From assembly GCA_016183145.1 (NCBI GenBank), contig JACPFE010000751.1:1-14812 (forward strand): a stretch of DNA of 14,812 nucleotides. The letters are read 5' to 3'. Under the pieces are notes generated by a model. That model searched no databases, had not been told where the DNA came from, and saw nothing but the letters and a program-made list of their open reading frames with translations. Each line of letters starts with the position of its first letter. The stretch's first letter is position 1. Below are positions 1-7,354 of this stretch, piece after piece. The position numbers and the translations under genes are program-made. The stretch comes from Deltaproteobacteria bacterium. Its GTDB lineage: Bacteria; Desulfobacterota; Binatia; UBA9968.

Positions 1-442
1 CGATGATATTCCCGGAAACCTCTTCCGCCCCGGTGGGATGCCAAATGCGTTCCGCTCCCATCACCCAGCGGCTGCGCCCCGGTAACCTCTCCGGCTCGCG
101 TCGGAGCATGCCCTCCAGGTAAAAGCGCGAATCGTCCCTCATTAATGAACGCAGATGATTGGGCGGAAAATCCGGCTGGAGCAACTGGCGGTGGCGAATG
201 TAGCCGAGCGAAAAAGCGAGCGCCGCGGCGACGACGAGAGCTCCCCAGCGCCGGCCGCGACGAAACAAAAGCAGCGGCAGTGGAATGACCAGCAGCCCGG
301 CGGCTGCTCCGGGCAGCGGCGGCCAAGGCGCAGCGGCGACGGCTTGGCCCGTGAGCAGCGCCACCGTGACCGCGAACAGCCCGGCCGACGGGTGGCCGCC
401 GATCGGCGCAGCTTCGCGAAGCCGGTTCGTCTCGGTGGCCAT
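1..442 (-). CDS. comEC: ComEC/Rec2-family competence protein, N-terminal part (cut by window edge)
   Basis: ComEC forms the inner-membrane channel that carries transforming single-stranded DNA into the cytoplasm. Only the first 147 codons are present; the family is usually 700-850 residues. The frame is open from an ATG at 440-442 to the left edge. Residues 21-38 and 46-60 are hydrophobic, then an RRGRR loop, then another hydrophobic stretch at 67-81, as in the DUF4131 region that starts ComEC proteins. After it come the HLRSL and FYLEGMLRREPER segments (96-119), the usual entry to the periplasmic OB-fold domain. The competence domain and any metallo-beta-lactamase domain lie outside the window. 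No strong Shine-Dalgarno precedes the ATG, but I found no better in-frame start upstream. It lies downstream of uvrC on the same strand. The family call rests on the DUF4131-like pattern only. Confidence 0.8.
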   Translation of the reverse strand, partial: MATETNRLREAAPIGGHPSAGLFAVTVALLTGQAVAAAPWPPLPGAAAGLLVIPLPLLLFRRGRRWGALVVAAALAFSLGYIRHRQLLQPDFPPNHLRSLMRDDSRFYLEGMLRREPERLPGRSRWVMGAERIWHPTGAEEVSGNII

Positions 443-502
443 TGTTCGCTCGCTTAGCCCGCACCAGGCATGCTTCGAGCAAAAGGCTCGACATAAGGGA
501 GA

Positions 503-674
503 CCGAGGAGTGAGCCCCGAAGGGAGCGGGCACAGGACCGTAGAGCCGCGCCGACTTGTTGGTGCTTGGCCGCAAGCTTGTGCTTTTTCATTGTCATACG
601 CTGCATCACTTCAGTTTGGGGGCCTCCTCAAGGTAGAGGCCCATTGCCCGCGACCGCAGGGGCTCGCTCCTCGG
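503..674. repeat. Dyad-repeat intergenic region between uvrC and comEC
   Basis: The 256 bases between uvrC and comEC hold a separated inverted repeat. CCGAGGAGTGAGCCCC at 503-518 is the reverse complement, with 15 of 16 matches, of GGGGCTCGCTCCTCGG at 659-674. Inside is a shorter hairpin, GGGCCTC (620-626) with GAGGCCC (636-642) and a 9-base loop. A 9-base direct repeat, GGCCCATTG, occurs at 638-646 and 676-684. No T-run follows the hairpin on the minus strand, so it is not a standard intrinsic terminator for uvrC. It could be a decayed repeat element or leader structure for comEC. No tRNA or convincing gene was seen here. Confidence 0.5.
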
Positions 675-698
675 GGGCCCATTGGTGACTAATCCAGC

Positions 699-2546
699 TT
701 AGCCCGGCGCCGACCTCAGCGATTCCAGGATTTCGTGCGCGACCTTCTCGTTGATCGATGGCACCTTGAGCAAATCCTCCAGGGTCGCCTCCTCAATGCG
801 CTTGACGCTGCCGAAGGCGCGCAGCAGCGCCCGCTTGCGCGCGCCGCCGACGCCGGGAACGCGGTCCAGGGCGGAATAAATCGTCTGCCGGGCGCGCAGC
901 TTCTTATGGTGCGTGATCGCGAAGCGGTGCGCCTCGTCACGCACCCGCTGGAGCAAGAACAGCGCGTTGGAGTTGCGCTTGAGAATGACCGGATTGCTTT
1001 GCCCCGGCAAGAAAACCCTTTCCTCCGAGCGGCGAATCTCGGCGCTGCGCGCCGCGGCTTGCACCCGGTCTTTGGCCAGACCGACCGTCTCCACGCCGCT
1101 CACGCCCGCCTCCGCCATCGCCGCCAGCGCCATCGCCAGTTGTCCCTTGCCGCCGTCAACGACGATCAAATCCGGTAAATCAGATGCCTCCCTGCCGCGG
1201 GCGAAGCGGCGCTTGAGAACCTCCAGCATCATGCCGAAGTCATCGCCGCCGGAGGCCGGATCGATGGTGCGAATGCGATAGTGTCGGTAGCGCGTTTTAT
1301 CCGGCTCGCCGTTGACGAAGGTCACCAGCGAACCTACCGCGTGGGCGCCGTGGATATTCGAGATGTCGTAACATTCGATGCGCTGGGGAAAGTTCTTTAA
1401 ACGTAGTTGAGCCTGCAACTCCCGCAGCATCTTCTCCCGCGCCTTTTCCTGGTCATGGCGCTCGGCGAAGCTTTGGCGCGCGTTTTCCTCGGCCATCTCG
1501 ACCAATTGCCGTTTATCGCCGCGCTGAGGATTCAAAATCGCCACCGCCTTGCCCTTTTGCTCGGCGAAATATTCTTCGCGCACGCCGGCATCGTCCAGTG
1601 CCACCGGCAAGAGAATCTCATCGGGAATGAAGCGCTGCCCCTGGTAAAATTGCGTAAGCAGCGCGGCCATGACTTCCTCGTCGGGAAACTCGAGATCTTC
1701 GAGTGAATAGGATTGATTGCCGGTCAATTTGCCCTGGCGCACGAACAGAACCTGCGCTTCGATGAAGCCGCCCTCGCGATAGAGGCCGAAGATGTCCTGG
1801 TCGCCGCCCCAGTGGGAGACCATGCGCTGCTTTTCGAGCGTCTTCTCGACCGCCTGGATCTGATCGCGGATCTTCGCCGCCGCTTCGAATTCCAGCGCTT
1901 CGGATTTCTCCCGCATGCGCTGCTTCAGCTCGGCGATTAGCTCTTGCTGTTTGCCTTCGATGAACAGCATCGCCTGGCGCACTTGCTCGCGGTAGTCTTG
2001 CGGCGCGACCGGCAACACGCAGGGCGCCCAGCAGCGCTTGATTTGGAACTGCAGGCAGGGGCGCGTGCGGTTCTTGAAGTTGTGGTCCGTGCAACTGCGC
2101 AGCAGGAAATGCTTCTCGATGATGTCGATGGTCTCCCGCGCGGCAATGGCGGAGGAGAACGGGCCGAAGTAGCGGTTGCCGTCTTTGACGATCTTGCGCG
2201 TGGCGAAGATGCGCGGCCAGGGATGCTGGGTGGTCACCTTGATGCTCAGATAACTCTTGTCGTCCTTTAAGCGGATGTTGTAGCGCGGCTTGTATTGCTT
2301 GATCAGATTGTTTTCCAGGATCAGCGCTTCTTTGTCGTTGCCGGTCACCAACGTGTCGATGTCGGCGACCCGCCGCAGCAGAAATTGAATCTGCGAGCGT
2401 TCGTCGGAAGCGTTGAAATAGGCCCGCACTCGAGCGCGCAGGTCTTTCGCCTTGCCGACGTAGATGACCTTGCCGCCCTTATCGCGCATCAAGTAGACAC
2501 CGGGGCAGGCTGGCAGTCCGGCGAGCTTTTCCTTAAGCGTCATCAT
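699..2546 (-). CDS. uvrC: UvrABC excinuclease subunit C
   Basis: UvrC makes the 3' and 5' incisions around a lesion after UvrA and UvrB have loaded, in nucleotide excision repair. The 615-residue product has normal length and domain order. The GIY-YIG nuclease starts at about residue 14, with GVY (16-18), YVG (29-31) and a glutamate in LILEN (about 78). Four cysteines, C152, C164, C172 and C176, have the Cx11Cx7Cx3C spacing known to ligate a [4Fe-4S] cluster in UvrC. The UvrB-binding UVR motif is at about 208-243. The RNase H-like nuclease includes YDISNIHG (393-400), VVDGGKGQ (462-469) and DEAHRFA (537-543). A helix-hairpin-helix pair is at about 562-610. The gene begins with two consecutive ATGs (2544-2546 and 2541-2543), and neither has a clear Shine-Dalgarno. 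Unlike many genomes, uvrC and uvrB are split here by a gene on the opposite strand. The identification is firm. Confidence 0.98.
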   Translation of the reverse strand: MMTLKEKLAGLPACPGVYLMRDKGGKVIYVGKAKDLRARVRAYFNASDERSQIQFLLRRVADIDTLVTGNDKEALILENNLIKQYKPRYNIRLKDDKSYLSIKVTTQHPWPRIFATRKIVKDGNRYFGPFSSAIAARETIDIIEKHFLLRSCTDHNFKNRTRPCLQFQIKRCWAPCVLPVAPQDYREQVRQAMLFIEGKQQELIAELKQRMREKSEALEFEAAAKIRDQIQAVEKTLEKQRMVSHWGGDQDIFGLYREGGFIEAQVLFVRQGKLTGNQSYSLEDLEFPDEEVMAALLTQFYQGQRFIPDEILLPVALDDAGVREEYFAEQKGKAVAILNPQRGDKRQLVEMAEENARQSFAERHDQEKAREKMLRELQAQLRLKNFPQRIECYDISNIHGAHAVGSLVTFVNGEPDKTRYRHYRIRTIDPASGGDDFGMMLEVLKRRFARGREASDLPDLIVVDGGKGQLAMALAAMAEAGVSGVETVGLAKDRVQAAARSAEIRRSEERVFLPGQSNPVILKRNSNALFLLQRVRDEAHRFAITHHKKLRARQTIYSALDRVPGVGGARKRALLRAFGSVKRIEEATLEDLLKVPSINEKVAHEILESLRSAPG

Positions 2547-2591
2547 GAAACAGGGGCCGCGTCGATACCGATAGTTTATTTCGAAGATCGA

Positions 2592-2608
2592 CCTACCGCA
2601 TGGGTAGG
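2592..2608. promoter_or_regulatory. Palindrome in the uvrC upstream region
   Basis: CCTACC and GGTAGG flank the five bases GCATG, a perfect 6-base dyad about 50 bases upstream of the uvrC start. On the minus strand a perfect TTGACA (plus strand TGTCAA, near 2619-2624) lies just upstream of the dyad. I cannot see a matching -10 box at 16-18 bases, so a promoter is only suspected. The dyad could be an operator or an mRNA hairpin. Confidence 0.25.
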
Positions 2609-2690
2609 CGGCTCAACAATGTCAAAGTGTCACGGGCGAAGACGGTGAACGATGTTACATCTTTGCTCCGAAGTGCGCAATTTTCGTAGT

Positions 2691-2754
2691 TTGTCCCGAC
2701 AATTTACAAGAATTTCCCGGAAAATTACGGAATTTTTCTGGCATGCTATTTGTA
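2691..2754 (+). promoter_or_regulatory. Palindrome-rich control region with a weak sigma54-like element
   Basis: This AT-rich stretch lies upstream of the small membrane protein gene. It holds three short dyads: TTGTC-CC-GACAA (2691-2702), TTTCC-C-GGAAA (2713-2723) and AAAATT-ACGG-AATTTT (2721-2736). Directly after them, TGGCATGCTATTTGTA (2739-2754) resembles the sigma54 -24/-12 pattern TGGCAC-N5-TTGCA. It keeps the GG but has GT where the -12 GC should be. No good sigma70 pair was found. The dyads are seen directly; the promoter type is inference. Confidence 0.35.
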
Positions 2755-2817
2755 CATACCCCGGCCGGCACTGGATTCCACTTGGCTGTTACGAAAACTC
2801 TTCCGCGGGAGCGATGT

Positions 2818-3234
2818 ATGTTCGATGTCGATGAATTGCTTAAGCTTGGCATTTTCAATCAGTTGATACCGGTCTGGCAGATACTTTTTTTTATCGCCAG
2901 TCTGCTGCCCTTCCTGCTCTGGAACCGGGTCAAAATCTGCCTGCTGATAACGTATCTCTTCAGCTTTTATCTGGGCTTCATGATCATTTTCGGCGAGCAC
3001 CTGGCCAGGGCCGGTTCGATGCAGTTGTTCGCCCTTTACGCATTGAGCGGTCTGGTAATCGCAGTCTTGTTCGTCACGACAATCTTCTCCGAAGTCGGAC
3101 CGAAACAAACCAAGGTGCGCTGGGTGCGCTATTCCCAGCCTGCCGATGACGACGCAGGCTCACGAATGGGGCAGCGCGATCCGGTTGAAACGGCCATCAA
3201 CGTCACCCACATCTCCGATTCGGAAGGCCGTTAG
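2818..3234 (+). CDS. Small membrane protein with three predicted transmembrane helices, unknown function
   Basis: I do not recognise this family. The start chosen is the ATG at 2818, because GGGAG at 2807-2811 sits six bases before it. An upstream in-frame ATG at 2743 lies inside the likely promoter and would add 25 residues that do not look like a membrane protein start. The product is 138 residues. A short amphipathic N-terminus is followed by three hydrophobic segments at about 17-36, 39-57 and 69-91. The hydrophilic tail of about 45 residues carries both basic (KQTKVRWVRY) and acidic stretches. This suggests an inner-membrane protein with a tail outside the bilayer. The gene diverges from uvrC and converges on uvrB, ending 13 bases before the uvrB stop. 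The palindromic region upstream suggests its own regulation. Confidence 0.75.
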   Translation: MFDVDELLKLGIFNQLIPVWQILFFIASLLPFLLWNRVKICLLITYLFSFYLGFMIIFGEHLARAGSMQLFALYALSGLVIAVLFVTTIFSEVGPKQTKVRWVRYSQPADDDAGSRMGQRDPVETAINVTHISDSEGR

Positions 3235-3247
3235 AGCGGCTTGCGGG

Positions 3248-5287
3248 TTATACGCCGGCGCCTTGATCCAGCGGCGACTCCCGTAGCAACAGCTCTTTCT
3301 CCTCCAGCTCGCGTATCCGGTCTCGCAGTTGCGCGGCCTTTTCAAATTCCAACTCCTGGGCGGCTTGCTTCATCTCCTTTTTTAACTGCCGGATCATGCG
3401 CGATAGCTCTGCGACGCCGTACTTTGCCGGGCTTTCGGCCGCCAGGGGGAGGTCCAGGTAGTCTGCTTCATAGATCTTCACCAGCGGCGATCCCAGGGAT
3501 TTGACCACCGTCTGCGGCGTGATGTGATGCTCTTTGTTGAACTTCTCCTGGAGCCGGCGGCGCCGCCGGGTCTCCTCAAGCGCCCGTTTCATGGAATCCG
3601 TCGTGGAGTCCGCGTATAGAATCACGGTGCCGTTGACGTTGCGCGCCGCCCGGCCGATGGTCTGGATCAGCGACCGATCCGAGCGGAGAAAACCTTCCTT
3701 GTCGGCATCGAGAATCGCCACCAGAGATACCTCCGGCAGGTCGAGCCCCTCGCGCAGGAGATTGATCCCCACCAGAACGTCGAACTGCCCCAGGCGCAGT
3801 TGACGGATGATCTCGACGCGCTCGATGGTCTCGATATCCGAGTGCAGGTAGCGCACCTTGACGTTCAGGTCCTGGTAATAGTCCGTCAAATCTTCGGCCA
3901 TGCGCTTGGTCAACGTCGTCACCAGCACCCGCTCCTCGCGCTCCACCCGCTTGCGAATCTCCTCCAACAAATCGTCCACTTGATTGCGCGCCGGGCGCAC
4001 GAAGATTTCCGGGTCCGTCAGTCCGGTGGGCCGGATCAATTGTTCGACCACCTGCCCATCGCTTCTGCTCATCTCATAGGTCGCCGGCGTGGCCGACACA
4101 TAGATGACCTGACTGACGGCGGCCTCGAATTCGTCGAAATTCACCGGCCGGTTATCGAGCGCCGAAGGCAGGCGAAAGCCGTACTCGACCAGAGTTTCTT
4201 TGCGCGAGCGGTCGCCCCGATACATGCCGCCGATCTGCGGCACGGTCACGTGGCTTTCGTCGATTACCAGTAAGAAATCGGCCGGGAAATAGCTCAGCAG
4301 CGTCGGCGGCGGCTCCCCCGGCTTTCGCCCGGTCAAATGGCGCGAATAATTCTCAATGCCCGGGCAAAAACCCATCTCCTCGAGCAACTCGAGATCGTAG
4401 AGGGTCCTCTGTTCGAGGCGCTGGGCTTCCAATAATTTTCTTTCCTCGCGCAGTCGCGCCAGCCGTTCCTGAAGCTCGATGCGAATGGCCCGAACCGCTT
4501 CCTTCATCCGGTCTTCGCCGGTCACGTAGTGGCTGGCGGGATAGATGCAGGCCTTGTCGACGCGCCGCAGGATCTTGCCGCGGATCGGGTCGATCTCATG
4601 AATCGCTTCGATGGTCTCGTCGAAAAACTCGATGCGCAGCGCCGAGCTGTCTTCGTAAGCCGGGAACACCTCGACGATGTCGCCGCGCACCCGGAACGCG
4701 CCCCGGTGAAAATCATAATCGCTGCGCTCGTACCGGATATCCACCAGCTTGCGCAGCATCTGGTCGCGCTGGATGCTCGTGCCCTCTTCCACATAGACCA
4801 TCATGTCGAAGTAGGCTTCCGGCGAGCCCAGACCGTAAATGCAGGAAACGCTCGCCACGATCAGCGTGTCGCGCCGCTCGAGCAACGCCTTGGTCGCCGA
4901 GTGGCGCAGCTTATCGATCTCATCGTTGATCGAGGCGTCTTTCTCGATGTAGGTGTCGGTGGAAGGAACGTATGCCTCGGGCTGGTAATAATCGTAGTAG
5001 CTGACGAAGTAGCGGACGGCGTTTTCCGGAAACAGCTCGCGAAACTCGTTGTACAACTGCGCCGCCAACGTCTTGTTCGGCGCGATGACCAGTGTCGGCC
5101 GGTTCACCCGGGCGATGACATGGGCCATCGTGAACGTTTTGCCGGAGCCGGTCACGCCGAGCAGGACTTGGTGCCGCCGGCCGCTTTGCAGTCCTTGGGT
5201 AAGCTTCTCGATCGCCTGCGGCTGATCGCCCTGGGGTTTGAAATCGGAGACGAGCCGGAATTGTCCTTCGTCGCGGTCGCGAATCAT
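3248..5287 (-). CDS. uvrB: UvrABC excinuclease subunit B
   Basis: UvrB is the damage-verifying helicase-like subunit that receives DNA from UvrA and recruits UvrC. From the ATG at 5285-5287 the product is 679 residues, normal for the family. An upstream in-frame TTG at 5326 would add 13 residues unlike UvrB N-termini and was not used. Walker A is GVTGSGKT (44-51). The DNA-clamping beta-hairpin region is YYDYYQPEAYVPSTDTYIEK (97-116). Walker B is DESH (343-346), with motif III SATP (398-401) and motif VI QTIGRAARN (542-550). The C-terminal UVR motif that docks UvrC is at about 631-665. The start lacks a strong Shine-Dalgarno and follows eight consecutive T residues on the coding strand (A-run at 5291-5298). 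The gene is 48 bases downstream of a solute-binding-protein gene and could be read from the same transcript. The identification is firm. Confidence 0.98.
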   Translation of the reverse strand: MIRDRDEGQFRLVSDFKPQGDQPQAIEKLTQGLQSGRRHQVLLGVTGSGKTFTMAHVIARVNRPTLVIAPNKTLAAQLYNEFRELFPENAVRYFVSYYDYYQPEAYVPSTDTYIEKDASINDEIDKLRHSATKALLERRDTLIVASVSCIYGLGSPEAYFDMMVYVEEGTSIQRDQMLRKLVDIRYERSDYDFHRGAFRVRGDIVEVFPAYEDSSALRIEFFDETIEAIHEIDPIRGKILRRVDKACIYPASHYVTGEDRMKEAVRAIRIELQERLARLREERKLLEAQRLEQRTLYDLELLEEMGFCPGIENYSRHLTGRKPGEPPPTLLSYFPADFLLVIDESHVTVPQIGGMYRGDRSRKETLVEYGFRLPSALDNRPVNFDEFEAAVSQVIYVSATPATYEMSRSDGQVVEQLIRPTGLTDPEIFVRPARNQVDDLLEEIRKRVEREERVLVTTLTKRMAEDLTDYYQDLNVKVRYLHSDIETIERVEIIRQLRLGQFDVLVGINLLREGLDLPEVSLVAILDADKEGFLRSDRSLIQTIGRAARNVNGTVILYADSTTDSMKRALEETRRRRRLQEKFNKEHHITPQTVVKSLGSPLVKIYEADYLDLPLAAESPAKYGVAELSRMIRQLKKEMKQAAQELEFEKAAQLRDRIRELEEKELLLRESPLDQGAGV

Positions 5288-5335
5288 TCTAAAAAAAACA
5301 ATACCAGCGCCGCAACGACCGAACAAGCTATATGA

Positions 5336-6349
5336 TCATTTGCCCGGCGCGGCGTAGAGCCGGTCGATGTAGCCGCTTTTATCCAGCTCGGCGAGCGGGC
5401 CGGACTCAATGAATTCTCCCGGCTTGAATTGGGCGTATTTCGGATCGCCCTCTGCTAGATGATTGAGCACCGCCTGAACGGCGCTATCAACGGGATAAGG
5501 CTTGGCCGGCATGTCGGCGCCGTATTTCCACGATTCTTCCAAAGCCTCCGGATCGCGCGTGCCGAGAAATTTTGCCAGAATCTTGTGCGCCTCCTCTCGC
5601 CGCGTTTTAAACAAATGGACGCCGCGCACCATCGCGCGCACCATGCGCAGGGTAAGATTCGGATAGTTCTTAATCACCGACCGGCGCGTCGCGAAGGTAG
5701 ACCCCTGATACTCGATCTTCAGCTCCGATAGATCCACCAGAAAGTTCATGCCGGCCTTGCGCGCGAACAAGGTCGCCGGCGGTGACACCATCGTCGCCGA
5801 GACTCTTCGCGCCTCTAGCGCGATCCACATGGCATCGTTGGTCCCAAGATAGAGAAATTTGACGTCTTTATCGGGATTCAATTTCAAATGCTCCAGCGCC
5901 GAGCGCGCGTTTTTTTCGTAGGCGTCGCCCGGACGTTGCAAGCCGATGATCCCGCCCCTCAATTCTTTGGCGCTACGAATTTCGGGGCGGCTGACAAGGG
6001 TCATGCTCGCATAGCGGGTCAGGCCGCCCAACATGACGACCTCCCGGTTCCGAACCGACACCGGGATCAGCAGATAGGCCGACATGGTGGCAAAATCGCT
6101 ATCGCCGGAGATAAGCACCATCGGCGAGACCGCGCCGGCCGTGCGCACGACTTCGACTTGCAATCCCTCATCGCGAAAGAAGCCCGCTTCGTTTGCGACA
6201 AAAGGAATGGAATGGGTCACCGCCCGGGCGGCGTAACCGATGCGGATTTTATCTTTCTCCGGCTTGCCCTGCGCCCCGACGCGCTCGCTCAGGAATCCAA
6301 CCAGGAATAAAACCAACAGAACCGGCGGAACAAAGCGAAGTGGCACCAT
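5336..6349 (-). CDS. ABC transporter substrate-binding protein, NitT/TauT (SsuA/THI5-like) type
   Basis: This is a secreted or lipid-free periplasmic solute receptor. Start ATG 6347-6349 follows the strong Shine-Dalgarno GGGAGG; an in-frame upstream ATG at 6373 lies within a hairpin and was not used. The 337-residue product has a signal peptide: hydrophobic residues 8-20, then a likely cut after VGA at residue 26. The mature part opens with the typical IRIGYAARAVTHSIPFVAN pattern and AGFFRDEGLQVEVV, as in NMT1/THI5-like receptors. SGDSDFAT (81-88) matches the usual 'G..D.A' substrate-cleft motif. The ligand cannot be told; relatives bind sulfonates, nitrate, bicarbonate or pyrimidine precursors. 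No permease or ATPase gene is nearby, so the receptor is an orphan. It lies between a methyltransferase gene and uvrB on the same strand. Confidence 0.85.
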   Translation of the reverse strand: MVPLRFVPPVLLVLFLVGFLSERVGAQGKPEKDKIRIGYAARAVTHSIPFVANEAGFFRDEGLQVEVVRTAGAVSPMVLISGDSDFATMSAYLLIPVSVRNREVVMLGGLTRYASMTLVSRPEIRSAKELRGGIIGLQRPGDAYEKNARSALEHLKLNPDKDVKFLYLGTNDAMWIALEARRVSATMVSPPATLFARKAGMNFLVDLSELKIEYQGSTFATRRSVIKNYPNLTLRMVRAMVRGVHLFKTRREEAHKILAKFLGTRDPEALEESWKYGADMPAKPYPVDSAVQAVLNHLAEGDPKYAQFKPGEFIESGPLAELDKSGYIDRLYAAPGK

Positions 6350-6363
6350 GATACCTCCCAGTA

Positions 6364-6382
6364 CCTCCGGCAAAGCCGGAGG
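6364..6382 (-). promoter_or_regulatory. Perfect hairpin in the leader of the solute-binding-protein gene
   Basis: CCTCCGGCAAAGCCGGAGG forms an 8-base-pair stem with a three-base loop. It ends 14 bases upstream of the ATG and only 4 bases before the Shine-Dalgarno block TGGGAGG. The 3' arm on the coding strand ends in GGAGG, the same pentamer as the real ribosome binding site, so the 5' arm could pair with either copy. No U-run follows on the coding strand. It could be a translational control element, or the terminator hairpin of the methyltransferase gene with a poor tail. Confidence 0.45.
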
Positions 6383-6448
6383 GTTTACTTACGATTAAAT
6401 CAAACGGACGGGTTGGCTGGCGGAGCTGTGGAGATGATTTGAGAGAGG

Positions 6449-7225
6449 CTAACCGGAGCCAGTTGCTGCCCGTTTGTGCGCGACGACGATCATGCGCTTG
6501 CCGAAGAGCAACGCCTTGGAGAAGACGTGGCTCATGATTTCTTCGAAGATCGAATGATCGACGGCTATTTTATATTTTCCGATAAATTTCTTCCCGGAGA
6601 TGCCAATCGACACGCGGGTGGCGATATAAAGAACGGGCACTAACCAAGAGAGCGCCAGCGAGGTCGAGCTATAGCGATCCGTGTAGACCTCCAGTTTTTC
6701 GAACCCGGCAAGCTTGAGCAGATACCGGAGTTTGAAATAGTCGATCAAGAACGCGTGGCCGTGATAATGATGCCCGTCTTCGCTGGTTCCTCGCAGAGTT
6801 TGAACCTCATTGATCAGCCCCCGCCGCAGCGTCCGCTGGCAAGTCAGAAAATAGCTGAGCCGCGAGCGCAGATTGGTAACGTTGGGAGTCGTCACGACCA
6901 GGCAACCCCCGGGCTTAATCACCCGCGCGCACTCGTTGAGAAAACCGGCTTGATCTTCAAAATGCTCGATCCCTTCCCGGCTCAGAACATAATCGAAGGT
7001 TTCGTTTCCGAACGGAAACGTCTCCATAGCATTGGCGCGCACCCAGGTCAGAGTCCCGTTCTTAGCGGGCCTGGGAAAAAGATCGGCGAGGACCGTCTTA
7101 AATCCCAGCTCCCGCAAATGAGCGGACTCTTGCCCGAATCCGGCCGGCAGGTCCAAGACGATCCCTCTTTTCTTATCCGAAAAGAGGTCTAGCCGTTCTC
7201 GACCCTTTCTAACCCAGATCGCCAT
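6449..7225 (-). CDS. Class I SAM-dependent methyltransferase, substrate unknown
   Basis: The 258-residue protein has the Rossmann methyltransferase motifs in order. Motif I is VLDLPAGFGQES (23-34), which binds S-adenosylmethionine. An acidic residue ends strand 2 (D48 in VLADLF), and NAMETFPF (65-72) is the motif II region. FDYVLSREGIEHFED (77-91) matches the UbiE/BioC-type 'H/E.ie Hfed' region. KPGGCLVVTTPN (104-115) is the post-motif III strand. The region after 150 is unusual, with a GHHYHGH histidine cluster (151-157) and a hydrophobic segment at 189-207 that could bind a membrane or lipid. The substrate cannot be named; lipid, quinone or sugar are all possible. The ATG at 7223-7225 has only a weak GGA before it. 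It lies 129 bases after the Asp-box gene and 99 bases before the solute receptor on the same strand. Confidence 0.85.
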   Translation of the reverse strand: MAIWVRKGRERLDLFSDKKRGIVLDLPAGFGQESAHLRELGFKTVLADLFPRPAKNGTLTWVRANAMETFPFGNETFDYVLSREGIEHFEDQAGFLNECARVIKPGGCLVVTTPNVTNLRSRLSYFLTCQRTLRRGLINEVQTLRGTSEDGHHYHGHAFLIDYFKLRYLLKLAGFEKLEVYTDRYSSTSLALSWLVPVLYIATRVSIGISGKKFIGKYKIAVDHSIFEEIMSHVFSKALLFGKRMIVVAHKRAATGSG

Positions 7226-7354
7226 CGTCCGTAGTCGAATTGTATAAATTCACCAGCCCGGTCACGAATGGAAAGCCCGAACGCTGGTGGGAGAAACAAG
7301 ACATGAACCGTCCCACGGCGCCTCCGCGATCAAGAAGCCGAACACGATCACGTC

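Noticed and set aside
285..692. 135-codon plus-strand frame across the comEC start and intergenic region
   Set aside because: Overlaps comEC antisense and the repeats; low-complexity product and no ribosome site.
5288..5326. N-terminal extension of UvrB from a TTG
   Set aside because: Residues before the ATG at 5287 (MFGRCGAGIVFFR) are unlike UvrB N-termini, and the family length fits the shorter form.
4529..5335. 268-codon plus-strand frame opposite uvrB
   Set aside because: It lies wholly antisense to firmly identified uvrB; long antisense frames are expected in GC-rich genes and the product matches no family I know.
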